DNA from: JAXLQL01 sp046331625
GTDB taxonomy: Bacteria; Acidobacteriota; Terriglobia; Bryobacterales; Bryobacteraceae
Length of the DNA: 64,000 bases
Assembly: GCA_046331625.1 (NCBI GenBank)
Contig: JAXLQL010000030.1
Location: 1 to 64,000 of the forward strand
Reading direction: 5' to 3'
Shown piece after piece: positions 1 through 7,841 of this stretch; position 1 is the stretch's first letter; each line of letters opens with the position of its first letter. A program made the translations under genes and the position numbers. Under the pieces are notes generated by a model. The model ran no database searches and was not told the origin of the DNA. It saw nothing but the letters and a program-made list of their open reading frames with translations.

Positions 1-2
1 TC

Positions 3-593
3 CTGGCGCGCGGCTACGAGCAAGATCACCGTCAGCCGTTCATCTTCCATCGGACCGTAAGTGTTGGCGGAAATCCGATCAAGGTGCAGGTCGATTTCCT
101 CGCGGGCGAATACGAGGGAACAGGCAAAACCCACCGAACCCAGCGCGTACAGGAGGGCCGTGCGCGCAAAGCCCGTGGCTGTGACCTTGCTTTTGACTTG
201 TTCGTTGAAACGGAGATCCGCGGGGAACTCCCCGGCGGCGGCGCGGATCAGGCTATGGTGCGCGTTTCGTCAGTCATCGCGTTCCTGGTGATGAAAGGAA
301 TGGCGCTGCATGACCGGCTGAAGGAAAAGGATGCCTGGGATATCTACTTCACGTTGACCAACTATCCGGGTGGATTGGATGCCCTCATCGCGGAGATTCA
401 ACCGCACATCGACCATGGTCTGGTTCAAGAGGGTTTGAGGAAGATCGCGGATAAGTTCGCGACAGTGACACACGTCGGGCCGAAGTTCGTTGCTGATTTC
501 GAGGAAGTTCAGGAAGCTGATGAGCGCGCAACTTTGATGCGGGATGCTTTCGAAAAGATGGACTACCTGCTACGCGCTCTCAAGATCAGGTGA
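3..593 (+). CDS. Nucleotidyltransferase AbiEii-like protein, 5'-truncated by window edge
   Basis: The frame is open from the first bases of the window to a TGA at 591-593, so the true start lies to the left. An in-frame GTG at 84 is unlikely to be the start because sensible coding sequence precedes it (…RTVSVGGNPIKV). The C-terminal half resembles AbiEii/AbiGii-type nucleotidyltransferases: a beta segment KVQVDFLAGEY, then a helical part containing MALHDRLKEKDAWDIYF. That is the usual place where these proteins carry a conserved K-D-DIYDL element. The GSxxSxxDxD active site would lie outside the window. It ends convergently with the metallophosphoesterase gene, overlapping it by 24 bp. Family assignment is moderate; role unknown, possibly a type IV toxin-antitoxin relic in the left island. 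Confidence 0.55.
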   Translation: MARGYEQDHRQPFIFHRTVSVGGNPIKVQVDFLAGEYEGTGKTHRTQRVQEGRARKARGCDLAFDLFVETEIRGELPGGGADQAMVRVSSVIAFLVMKGMALHDRLKEKDAWDIYFTLTNYPGGLDALIAEIQPHIDHGLVQEGLRKIADKFATVTHVGPKFVADFEEVQEADERATLMRDAFEKMDYLLRALKIR

Positions 594-1118
594 GCCACGG
601 CCAGTCGTTTGGGCGGGCAGTTTCGCTCGGATCTCGTCAAATGAATACGGGCGAAAGTGGTTCGTGTCGACACCGACATCCATGCTCCGGCTACCCTCGG
701 CGGCAGGTAGTTTGCCATGCGAGTGGCCGTATAGTTGCCACGCTCCGCGGCCTGAGTGATGCCAGACCCGCATCGCGTAGTGGCAAAGCACGATGGGCTG
801 ATTGCGAATACTGACCTCTGCGATTTCCTTTGCCCAGACGAATTCGTCCACGATCTTCTTTATGACGCGGTCGTGGTTGCCAAGAATGAAATAGACCTTT
901 TTGCAGCGGATCTTTTGCCGGTATGCGGCTGCGACCTTTGGGCCGCCGATGCAGAAGTCGCCGAGGAAGTAGAGTTCGTCGGCGGCCTTCACTGATTCGT
1001 TGACGCGGTCAAGAATCGCCTCATCCATCTCGGCGGCGCTCGCAAAGGGACGATCACAGTAGCGAATGATATTCGAGTGGCCGAAGTGAAAGTCGGCACT
1101 GAACCAGACGTTGGACAT
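570..1118 (-). CDS. Calcineurin-like metallophosphoesterase
   Basis: 182-aa single-domain phosphoesterase. All metal-binding motifs of the family are visible in order: DFHFGH near the N-terminus (DxH motif with extra His), GDFC around residue 54, GNHD around residue 80, CHYAM around 113 and GHSHG around 131. It should hydrolyse phosphomonoesters or phosphodiesters with a di-metal centre; the substrate is not predictable. No signal peptide, so cytoplasmic. Its ATG follows the stop of the upstream HTH gene by one base, indicating translational coupling, and its 3' end overlaps the convergent nucleotidyltransferase gene. It sits in integrase-linked accessory DNA, so a role in element maintenance or defence is conceivable but inferred. 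Confidence 0.85.
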   Translation of the reverse strand: MSNVWFSADFHFGHSNIIRYCDRPFASAAEMDEAILDRVNESVKAADELYFLGDFCIGGPKVAAAYRQKIRCKKVYFILGNHDRVIKKIVDEFVWAKEIAEVSIRNQPIVLCHYAMRVWHHSGRGAWQLYGHSHGKLPAAEGSRSMDVGVDTNHFRPYSFDEIRAKLPAQTTGRGSPDLESA

Positions 1119-1119
1119 G

Positions 1120-1383
1120 CTATTCGTCCTCCGCGCCTTCCGGGAGAATCACGAGGTCGTAAACGCCTGCTTCAACCGCATCCCGCGCCATCTGCTGGAT
1201 CGCTTCGTGCCTTGCGGCGTTGCGACGCTCGCGGAAGGCCAACAGAACAGGTTCCTCAATTCTGCGTCTCGCTCCCACGCCAACGGAAGGGATCGTCCGT
1301 TCATCGAGCAACTTGACCATGAACTCGCGGCTAACGTTGAGCAATGTGGCGGCGCGGGTGATGGTCAGAAGGTTGCCTGGCAT
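1120..1383 (-). CDS. Small helix-turn-helix protein (excisionase/antitoxin type)
   Basis: 87-aa protein starting at ATG 1383. The N-terminal part is a winged HTH of the excisionase (HTH_17) type: ITRAATLLNVSREFMVKLL followed by a wing carrying VGARRRIEEP. The C-terminal part is an acidic helix ending LPEGAEDE. Proteins of this build are commonly the antitoxin or DNA-binding partner in two-gene modules (often with PIN RNases). Here the tightly coupled partner is a metallophosphoesterase, one base downstream. It could autoregulate the pair. Function is inferred from fold and context only. Confidence 0.7.
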   Translation of the reverse strand: MPGNLLTITRAATLLNVSREFMVKLLDERTIPSVGVGARRRIEEPVLLAFRERRNAARHEAIQQMARDAVEAGVYDLVILPEGAEDE

Positions 1384-1583
1384 AGCGTGCCCCAGTTCCT
1401 ATTTTCGTCCATCAATGGCCAACTGGACGCCAACCCTCGGTTCGGCGGATCCGCAACAATTTCGACGCTGCGAGGCACATGCCGAACAAATTGGACATCC
1501 CAGAATCATTTGCGAGCGCTCGATTGAGAGGTGGATCGATCCTGGGATGTCCTCGGCCTGATTGCCCTTCGCACGCGATCATT

Positions 1584-1835
1584 TCATCGTCTTCGTCCAA
1601 AGTACTCCTCATCGGCTGGGCGTGTGGCTCCGCCGGCCGCGATCCATTCGGCCAGTCGGTGTTCTTCGACTCGCATTTGACGGCCTAGGCGCACGATCGG
1701 CAGAAGCCCTTGGCGGCCCAGTTCATAGGCCCTTTGGAGCGACACGCCGAGGCGTTTGGCTACTTCATCCATGTGCAGCAGGCAGATCTGCGTCCGCCCG
1801 TTGTGTTCGGTTTCGGAAAGGAGAATCGGGTTCAT
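1584..1835 (-). CDS. Excisionase-like HTH DNA-binding protein
   Basis: 83-aa protein with a MerR/excisionase-type winged HTH: LHMDEVAKRLGVSLQRAYEL followed by the wing LPIVRLGRQMRV and the dimer-like helix EEHRLAEWI, typical of AlpA/Xis-like proteins. It is transcribed divergently from the integrase at 1946 with about 110 bp between them, which fits a recombination directionality factor or a regulator of the integrase promoter. The 200 bp between it and the next gene (1384-1583) hold nothing recognisable. Confidence 0.7.
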   Translation of the reverse strand: MNPILLSETEHNGRTQICLLHMDEVAKRLGVSLQRAYELGRQGLLPIVRLGRQMRVEEHRLAEWIAAGGATRPADEEYFGRRR

Positions 1836-1945
1836 GATTTTCTAATACCGGAATATCCACAGGCCAGCAAACGAGTTGCTACAGGGCCCTACATCGGTAG
1901 CCCAACTCGGTTGGGAAACAGCCAGACCTGCCTTAGGATGACCTC

Positions 1946-3067
1946 GTGGCAGGACAACTGATACCGCGCGGGAAGAACGTCTGGCTGATCCGGGTGTTCC
2001 TCGGCCGCGATCCGCAGACGCAGAAGAAGCTTTTCGACAACCGGACGTTTCACGGAACCAAGAAGGACGCTGAACGTGTGATGGCCGAGATTGTCCGCGA
2101 GCGCGACCTCGGCGAGGCCTCGCTCTGCACCGACAAGACCACCATCGCGATGCTGCTGGACGACTTGGTCGTCGACTACCGCGTCAACGGCAAGCGTGTC
2201 GACTGGTGCGAACTCGTCGTGAGAACCCACCTCAAGCCATTCTTCGGAAACGTCATGGCATCGAAGCTCACGACAGACCTTGTGAAGCGTTATATGGCGG
2301 TTCGACAAGAGAAGGGCATCGCCAACGGGACCGTGAACCGGGAACTGGCCCTCTTGCGCCGCTCCTTCAATCTGGCACGGATGACGACGCCGCCCAAGGT
2401 TGCGAAGGTGCCTTTCATCCCAACACTTGAAGAGAACAACGTTCGGAAGGGCTTCTTTGAAGACGCCCAATACCACGCGCTCATGGAAGCCCTGCCGGAC
2501 TACCTGCGCCCCGTCCTCGCGTTTGCCTATTACACCGGGTGCCGTCGCGGCGAGATCCTGAGCCTCCAGTGGTCGCAGGTGGATCTGGACCACCGAATCG
2601 TCCGCCTCGAACCCGGCACGACCAAAAACGATGAGGCGCGCATCATCCCGCTGGTAGCCGACGTGCTTCTGACCCTCAAGCAGCAAAAGGAAACCCGCGA
2701 TGCACTCTACCCAGACTGCGAGTGGGTTTTCGCGCGCGAAGGTCAGCCGATCCGTTCCTTCAAGACAGCGTGGGCCGGTGCATGTGTGCGGGCTGGACTC
2801 GTAGACTCTGGTGGCGAGCCGGCAAAGCTCTTCCACGATCTGCGCCGGACCGGCGTCCGGAATCTCGTCCGCGCCGGCGTTCCCGAAGTCGTCTCCATGA
2901 GAATCTCCGGGCACAAGACCAGGGCCGTGTTCGACCGCTACAACATCGTCTCTGAAACCGATCTGACCGACGCCGCAGAGAAACTGGACCGGCACCTTCG
3001 ACAGCGGCGCTCCAAGGACGCTAAGCCGACTCCGCCCACGCCCTCCGACGACGATCAAACCGAGTAG
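1946..3067 (+). CDS. Tyrosine recombinase/integrase
   Basis: 373-aa tyrosine integrase, GTG start. It has an N-terminal arm-binding segment (about residues 1-60), a SAM-like core-binding domain (about 65-165) and a catalytic domain (about 180-345). Catalytic residues are visible: Arg in YYTGCRRGEIL, Lys in the beta-hairpin TKND, His and Arg in FHDLRRTG, His in SGHKT and the nucleophile Tyr in FDRYNI. It appears intact. Immediately downstream lie heptamer pairs, a terminator and a 67-bp tRNA 3'-end repeat, the layout expected for an integrase gene next to its own attachment site. It probably drove insertion of the left-hand element into a tRNA gene. Confidence 0.93.
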   Translation: MAGQLIPRGKNVWLIRVFLGRDPQTQKKLFDNRTFHGTKKDAERVMAEIVRERDLGEASLCTDKTTIAMLLDDLVVDYRVNGKRVDWCELVVRTHLKPFFGNVMASKLTTDLVKRYMAVRQEKGIANGTVNRELALLRRSFNLARMTTPPKVAKVPFIPTLEENNVRKGFFEDAQYHALMEALPDYLRPVLAFAYYTGCRRGEILSLQWSQVDLDHRIVRLEPGTTKNDEARIIPLVADVLLTLKQQKETRDALYPDCEWVFAREGQPIRSFKTAWAGACVRAGLVDSGGEPAKLFHDLRRTGVRNLVRAGVPEVVSMRISGHKTRAVFDRYNIVSETDLTDAAEKLDRHLRQRRSKDAKPTPPTPSDDDQTE

Positions 3068-3126
3068 CTTTGCCCCCTCAAAACCGGTCGCCAATCACCC
3101 GGTCGCCCGATCGGGAGAGCTCGTTT

Positions 3127-3232
3127 GTGGGACAAATCTGTCCCACAAAAGTCCCACATGGCTACCCAACCAAACAGCCAAGAACGCCGCGCAACCTCTC
3201 GGAATTCGAAATTTGTCCCACTATAGTCCCAC
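3127..3232. promoter_or_regulatory. Putative integrase arm-type sites (GTCCCAC heptamers)
   Basis: Five copies of GTCCCAC or its complement lie at 3127-3133 (inverted), 3140-3146, 3151-3157, 3215-3221 and 3226-3232. The direct pairs 3140/3151 and 3215/3226 are each spaced exactly 11 bp, one helical turn. The first two copies form a palindrome with 11-bp arms and a 4-bp spacer (3124-3149). Position between the integrase stop and the tRNA-end repeat fits arm-type binding sites for the integrase N-terminal domain. This is inference from pattern and location. Confidence 0.6.
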
Positions 3233-3243
3233 AAACGCTAAAG

Positions 3244-3262
3244 AGCCCTCCGATGGAGGGCT
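3244..3262 (-). terminator. Rho-independent terminator downstream of tRNA 3' end, copy 1
   Basis: Hairpin with 8-bp arms AGCCCTCC/GGAGGGCT and a 3-base loop. Read on the minus strand it follows the CCA end of the tRNA fragment by about 30 bases and is followed by CTTTA. The same hairpin recurs at 7806-7826 and is part of the duplicated block, so it is probably the original terminator of the tRNA gene. Confidence 0.6.
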
Positions 3263-3271
3263 TCTGAATCT

Positions 3272-3338
3272 CTGTAACTTATTGATTTTATTGGTGCGGA
3301 TGAGAGGACTTGAACCTCCACTCCCTTGCGAGAACTAG
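3272..3338 (-). repeat. Attachment-site repeat copy 1: 3' end of a class-II (Leu-like) tRNA
   Basis: 67-bp direct repeat identical to 9861-9927 except for one base (T/C at position 15). Read on the minus strand it contains a tRNA 3' end: variable-arm remnant GCAAGGGAGTGG, a T-arm with GGTTCAAGTCC, the acceptor strand CATCCGC and an encoded ACCA. The long variable-arm remnant suggests tRNA-Leu (tRNA-Ser is less likely). The matching 5' acceptor GCGGATG is not found upstream, so this is a remnant. This is a typical att core for a tyrosine integrase and marks the junction of two tandem elements. Confidence 0.75.
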
Positions 3339-3475
3339 AACCTGAAACGGAAAAGACTTGCTTGCGGCTGTTTGGATCTGGTTCATTCTCTTTCGTAAGA
3401 TATTGATCCGATTGCAGATGTGGCATTACCCGTGTTCGCCTCAGTCCGGGCTGTTTGGGGCAGTTTGGCGGATTC

Positions 3476-3493
3476 CGCACACAGCCCGCACAC
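3476..3493. promoter_or_regulatory. Putative arm-type sites at left end of second element (CGCACAC pair)
   Basis: Two CGCACAC heptamers (3476-3482 and 3487-3493) spaced 11 bp. The same heptamer occurs in two 11-bp-spaced pairs at the other end of this element (7746-7795). They differ from the GTCCCAC heptamers of the neighbouring element, suggesting a different integrase, which is not present in the unit. Inference from pattern. Confidence 0.5.
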
Positions 3494-3627
3494 TACATTG
3501 GGGTCGTTCAATGTCCCCAATCATATGCATGATCCGACCACCAGCGACAGGTTTTGCTTACGGCTGGGCGGTCCTAGCGACCGCGCGGGGCGGGCGTGTC
3601 ATAAACAATGCTATACTTCTGACAGGC

Positions 3628-4224
3628 ATGGAGACACTCGCAACAGCCGTGATGAATCGCGTCGGCAAGTCGCCCGAAGGGGTGCCCGTGTCGGCGAAGG
3701 AACTTCTCCATCTCGGAACCCGTGCAGCCGTGGATCAGACGCTTTCTCGCTTGGTTCGCCGTGGCAGCCTCATTCGCGTGGGGCGCGGACTCTACGTTCG
3801 TCCGATTGAGGGGCGCTTTGGCGTTCGGCCCCCCGCGTCGGCAACTGTTGTGCAAGCAATTATTGAACAGCGTGGCGAAAACGTCGTTCCCCACGGAGCG
3901 GCGGCGGCGAACGAGTTGGGGCTTACGACGCAAGTTCCGGTGCTTGAGGTGTATCTGACTTCCGGTCCAACACGGAAGTTGAAGTTGGGCAACCAGGCTG
4001 TCGAACTTCGGCACGCTCCCGCCTGGCAGTTGGCACTTCCGGGACGTAAAGCAGGCGCGCTGATCCGAGCATTGGCTTGGCTCGGGCGGGAGCAGGCAAG
4101 CTACGCGGTCGAAGCCGTACGCGGCATACTGCCGGAATCGGAATTGAACGCGGTAGTTGAACTACGCAGAATGTTGCCCACCTGGATGGCGCAGCATGTG
4201 AGCAAACTTGCAGGTCAGGCCTGA
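3628..4224 (+). CDS. DUF6088 / AbiEi-like putative antitoxin regulator
   Basis: 198-aa protein counted from ATG 3628; the frame is open further upstream, but 3339-3627 looks like attachment-arm DNA. Residues about 20-60 form a winged HTH (SAKELLHLGTRAAVDQTLSR, then LIRVGRGLYVRP), and the rest is the DUF6088/AbiEi-type domain with VVPHGAAAANELGL and LELRHA-like strands. Such proteins are the usual partner of AbiEii nucleotidyltransferases in type IV toxin-antitoxin and abortive-infection modules, where they repress the operon. The downstream gene starts inside this gene (17-bp overlap). A TATACT at 3613-3618 is a possible -10 element, though very close to the start codon. Specific role in this operon is inferred. 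Confidence 0.75.
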   Translation: METLATAVMNRVGKSPEGVPVSAKELLHLGTRAAVDQTLSRLVRRGSLIRVGRGLYVRPIEGRFGVRPPASATVVQAIIEQRGENVVPHGAAAANELGLTTQVPVLEVYLTSGPTRKLKLGNQAVELRHAPAWQLALPGRKAGALIRALAWLGREQASYAVEAVRGILPESELNAVVELRRMLPTWMAQHVSKLAGQA

Positions 4225-5233
4225 AGTATTTATCAAACTGTCGGCCTCGGATCGGCGCGAAGCGCTGGCCGTAGCAGCAGCCGCTTCGGGTCGCCCAATC
4301 CACTTGCTGGACAAAGACGTCTGGCTGGTCTGGCTGCTCGATATCCTGTTCCGGTCGCCTTTCGGCGAGCACCTCGTATTCAAGGGCGGCTCGTCGCTAT
4401 CCAAGGGATATCAGATCATCAGCCGGTTCTCCGAAGATGTTGACTTGACCTACGACATCCGAGCGCTGGCGCCGGACCTGTCGGGTACAGGGCTCGATCC
4501 ATTGCCGGCGACGCGCAGCCAAGAGAAGCGCTGGACCAAAGAGATCCGCTCGCGCCTGCCGGAATGGATCGCAGAGCAGGTCTTGCCACAGATTTCTGCG
4601 GTGCTCACGGATCAAGATCTGACAGCAACGCTTTCGGCCGAAGGCGAAAAAGTGTTCCTTGAATATGCACCATTGGCGGCGGGATCTGGCTATGTGCGTC
4701 CAGTGGTGACCCTCGAGTTTGGTGCACGCTCCACGGGCGAGCCCTGGGAATCTCGAACGATTACCTGCGATGCGGCGCAGAGCGTTGCCGGCGTCGCTTT
4801 TCCATCGGCAACCGCCAGGGTCATGCGGCCACAGCGGACCTTCTGGGAAAAAGCAACCGCCGTTCATGTATTCTGCCAACAGGGCGAGTTTCGCGGCGGG
4901 GAACGCTTCTCTCGGCACTGGCATGACTTGGCCCAACTGGACCGCGCCGGCATCGCAGATACTGCGATTGGTGATCGAGCACTCGCGCTCGCTGTCGCCA
5001 AACACAAGTCGATGTTCTTCTCTGAAAAGACCGCCGTAAGTGAGTTGATCAACTATGTCGCCGCCGTTTCCGGTGGCCTGCAGTTGGTCCCGAGTGACAT
5101 GGCGCTCGCAAGTCTTTCGCTCGATTACTCGAAAATGCTCGACGATGGTTTGTTGATGGGCGACGCCGAACCGTTTGAGCAGTTGCTTGAACAATGCCGG
5201 GGCTTGGAGGCGCGAGCCAACAAAGGGAAATGA
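4208..5233 (+). CDS. AbiEii-type nucleotidyltransferase (putative toxin)
   Basis: 341-aa protein. The only possible start is TTG 4208, nine bases after an in-frame stop, giving a 17-bp overlap with the DUF6088 gene and strong translational coupling. The nucleotidyltransferase signature is complete: FKGGSSLSKGY around residue 59 and RFSEDVDLTYD around 76 carrying the metal-binding Asp pair. The later helical core has TFWEKATAVHVF and RHWHDLAQL, conserved in AbiEii/AbiGii proteins. In characterised systems these enzymes transfer NTPs to targets such as tRNA and cause growth arrest. Its stop overlaps the ATG of the primase-helicase gene (ATGA). Confidence 0.88.
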   Translation: MQVRPEVFIKLSASDRREALAVAAAASGRPIHLLDKDVWLVWLLDILFRSPFGEHLVFKGGSSLSKGYQIISRFSEDVDLTYDIRALAPDLSGTGLDPLPATRSQEKRWTKEIRSRLPEWIAEQVLPQISAVLTDQDLTATLSAEGEKVFLEYAPLAAGSGYVRPVVTLEFGARSTGEPWESRTITCDAAQSVAGVAFPSATARVMRPQRTFWEKATAVHVFCQQGEFRGGERFSRHWHDLAQLDRAGIADTAIGDRALALAVAKHKSMFFSEKTAVSELINYVAAVSGGLQLVPSDMALASLSLDYSKMLDDGLLMGDAEPFEQLLEQCRGLEARANKGK

Positions 5234-7650
5234 GCGACAAACGGCCGGCAGACGATCCTCTTCACGATCTGGCTGCGAGGTGCGAGCAACTGGAGCGGGA
5301 GATTGATCGGCTCCGGTCACTGCTAGACGAGCACGGCATCGCCATCCCGTCCGCCACGCTGTCCCCAGCCAAACCGCCGCCCCCAATCTCGCAACTCAAA
5401 ACTCCAGAAAAGGTTGCCCTCTTTCGATCCCTCTTTCGTGGACGCGAGGACGTCTACGCCAGGCGATGGGAAAGCCCCGACGGCCGCACTGGCTACTCGC
5501 CAAACACTGAGCGCAACTGGAAGGCCTACTATGCCGCCAAACCGGAGGATCGAAAGCGCGTTGACAAGGAGACCAAGACGAATGTGCCCCTTGACGACGA
5601 AGCGATCCACAATCATCTCGCCGGCAAGCACACGATCGGCGTGTATCCGCTGCTGCTCGATGAAACCTGCTGGTTCCTCGCCGTGGACTTCGACAAGAAA
5701 ACATGGAAAGACGATGCGGCTGCTTTTCGCGACACGTGCACCGCCCTCGGCGTACCCGCGTCGGTTGAATGCTCGCGTTCCGGAAACGGGGCACACGTTT
5801 GGATTTTCTTCGAGAGGCCCGTTCCCGCTGGTCTCGCGCGCCCCTTGGGATCGCTGTTGCTCACCAAGACGATGGAGCGCCGTCACCAACTCGGCCTTGA
5901 TTCCTATGATCGGCTCTTCCCGAATCAAGACACCATGCCCAAGGGCGGTTTCGGGAATCTCATCGCGCTGCCGCTCCAGAAAGCTCCACGCGAGTTGGGC
6001 CGCAGCGTATTTCTCGACGAACAGATGCGCCCCTATGATGATCAATGGGGCTACCTCAGTTCCGTCAAGCGAATGACGCGAGCGGCAGCAGACCGAGTGA
6101 TTGCGGATGCCCTCCAGCAGGGCGGCGACCTTGTTGGCGTGCGTTTCGCGAGCACCGAAGACGATGAGGCGCCGGATCCGTGGACTCTTCCGCCGTCACG
6201 CAAGCGTCCAGAGAAGCCTGTGAAAGGGCCGTTGCCGTCATCCGTCGAGATCGTGCGGGCGAACCTGTTATTCATCGACAAGAAGGGACTGCCGCCTGAT
6301 CTCATGAATCGGCTTCTGCGCCTCGCGGCCTTCCAAAATCCCGAATTCTACAAGGCTCAAGCAATGCGCCTTGCCACCTACGACAAGCCGCGAGTCATCG
6401 CCTGCGGTGAAGATCTGCCGCGGCATTTGGCACTGCCGCGCGGGTGCCTCGCGGAAGTGATGGCTTTCTTGGAAAGCCTCAAAATCAAGGCCGTCGTACG
6501 CGATGAGCGCAACGGCGGAACGTCTATAGATGTTGCGTTTCACGGCACACTGCGTTCTGCGCAGGAAGCCGCCGTGGCGAGAGTTCTGCAGCATGACGAC
6601 GGCTTGATCTGTGCGCCAACGGCCTTCGGCAAGACGGCAGTCGCGTCGTGGCTGATCGCCAAACGCGGCGTCAACTCGCTCGTGATCGTCCACCGCCAAC
6701 AACTGCTCGATCAGTGGCGCGAACGCCTGGCGATGTTTCTGGACACGCCGATCGACAAGATCGGTCAGGTGGGCGGCGGCAAGACGAAGAGGACCGGCGT
6801 AATCGACGTGGCGGTGATCCAAAGCCTTCATCGCGAGAAAGAGGTAAAAGACTTTGTCGCCGAGTATGGGCATGTGATTGTCGACGAATGCCACCACCTA
6901 TCCGCCTTCACGTTCGAGCAGGTGATGCGGCAGGTGAAGGCGAAGTTCGTGGTTGGTCTGACCGCGACGCCAACTCGAAAAGACGGGCACCATCCGATCA
7001 TCTACATGCAGTGCGGGCCGGCGCGCTTCACAATGGCGGCTCGCGTGATGACGGAATCCACACCGTTCGACCATTTTGTCGTTCCTCGATTGACCGACTT
7101 CCGAATTTCCGGCGAACCAACGATTCAGGACATCTATGCCGCGATGACCACCGACGAGGCTCGCAACCGCAGCATCGCCGACGATGTTGCGCGGGCGGTT
7201 GAGCAAGGCCGGTCCCCGCTCGTATTGACCGGACGGACTGAGCACCTCGCGCAGCTTGAAAACGCACTCGGCGACCGTGTTCGGAACATCGTGGTGCTCA
7301 AAGGCGGCATGGGCCGCAAACAACGGCGCGAGGTAAACGAGCGGCTCGCGTCAATTCCGGAATCGGAACCGCGAACGATTCTTGCAACCGGCAGCTACAT
7401 TGGCGAAGGCTTCGACGATGCCCGCCTCGACACGCTCTTCCTGGCGATGCCGATTTCATGGAAAGGGACGCTCCAGCAGTATGTCGGCCGCCTGCACCGG
7501 CTTCACGACGGAAAGAAGGTCGTCGAGGTGTACGACTACGTCGATGCCGATGTCTTGATGCTCGCGCGCATGTATGGCCGTCGGCTGAAGGGCTACGCCG
7601 ACATGGGTTACAAGATCCTGTCCGATGTTCAGCGCCACCTCGATCTGTGA
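5230..7650 (+). CDS. TOTE-type archaeo-eukaryotic primase fused to SF2 helicase
   Basis: 806-aa protein from ATG 5230, chosen because it gives an ATGA overlap with the AbiEii stop. Residues about 1-45 contain a coiled coil (LAARCEQLEREIDRLRSLL). An archaeo-eukaryotic primase domain (about 65-300) shows the catalytic DxD in LAVDFDKK, the SGNGAHVWIF strand and FPNQDTMPKGGFGNLIALP, typical of the TOTE conflict-system primase. A superfamily-2 helicase follows (about 440-780): Walker A CAPTAFGKT, Walker B VIVDECHHL, motif III-like LTATPTRKD and motif VI YVGRLHRLHDG. TOTE primase-helicases are proposed to be anti-element conflict effectors. Here it is the last gene of a coupled operon with an AbiEi/AbiEii-like pair. 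Confidence 0.88.
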   Translation: MSDKRPADDPLHDLAARCEQLEREIDRLRSLLDEHGIAIPSATLSPAKPPPPISQLKTPEKVALFRSLFRGREDVYARRWESPDGRTGYSPNTERNWKAYYAAKPEDRKRVDKETKTNVPLDDEAIHNHLAGKHTIGVYPLLLDETCWFLAVDFDKKTWKDDAAAFRDTCTALGVPASVECSRSGNGAHVWIFFERPVPAGLARPLGSLLLTKTMERRHQLGLDSYDRLFPNQDTMPKGGFGNLIALPLQKAPRELGRSVFLDEQMRPYDDQWGYLSSVKRMTRAAADRVIADALQQGGDLVGVRFASTEDDEAPDPWTLPPSRKRPEKPVKGPLPSSVEIVRANLLFIDKKGLPPDLMNRLLRLAAFQNPEFYKAQAMRLATYDKPRVIACGEDLPRHLALPRGCLAEVMAFLESLKIKAVVRDERNGGTSIDVAFHGTLRSAQEAAVARVLQHDDGLICAPTAFGKTAVASWLIAKRGVNSLVIVHRQQLLDQWRERLAMFLDTPIDKIGQVGGGKTKRTGVIDVAVIQSLHREKEVKDFVAEYGHVIVDECHHLSAFTFEQVMRQVKAKFVVGLTATPTRKDGHHPIIYMQCGPARFTMAARVMTESTPFDHFVVPRLTDFRISGEPTIQDIYAAMTTDEARNRSIADDVARAVEQGRSPLVLTGRTEHLAQLENALGDRVRNIVVLKGGMGRKQRREVNERLASIPESEPRTILATGSYIGEGFDDARLDTLFLAMPISWKGTLQQYVGRLHRLHDGKKVVEVYDYVDADVLMLARMYGRRLKGYADMGYKILSDVQRHLDL

Positions 7651-7745
7651 TTCGAGATTTCTAGTGCGCTCCCTTTCTGCAATCTCCGCAATCGCATATG
7701 GATCAACAGCTTCGGAGCACTTCTTCAAGCCGCTTTCGTACGCAT

Positions 7746-7795
7746 GTGTGCGCCCAGTGTGCGAACTGCGCCAAACTCGCACACTTTCCGCACAC
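7746..7795. promoter_or_regulatory. Putative arm-type sites at right end of second element
   Basis: Four heptamers: GTGTGCG at 7746-7752 and 7757-7763, and its complement CGCACAC at 7778-7784 and 7789-7795. Each pair is spaced 11 bp and the two pairs face each other. The same heptamer occurs at 3476-3493 at the opposite end of this element. The last site lies 11 bp before the duplicated terminator, matching the arrangement beside copy 1 (12 bp). The 95 bp from 7651 to 7745 show nothing else. Confidence 0.55.
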
Positions 7796-7805
7796 AAACG
7801 CGAAA

Positions 7806-7826
7806 AAGCCCTCCGATGGAGGGCTT
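7806..7826 (-). terminator. Rho-independent terminator, copy 2
   Basis: Same hairpin as 3244-3262, here with 9-bp arms AAGCCCTCC/GGAGGGCTT. On the minus strand it is followed by five T residues, a good intrinsic terminator. It belongs to the tRNA-end repeat block but is now separated from the att core (9861-9927) by the IS element inserted at its edge. Confidence 0.6.
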
Positions 7827-7841
7827 CTGAATCGGGCGTGG

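Noticed and set aside
1889..3094. 401-aa minus-strand open frame opposite the integrase
   Set aside because: The integrase on the plus strand has all catalytic residues; the antisense frame is a GC-bias shadow with no recognisable domain.
3238..3480. 80-aa minus-strand frame containing VEVQVLSSAP
   Set aside because: This peptide is simply the translation of the tRNA 3' end repeat, a well-known false gene type.
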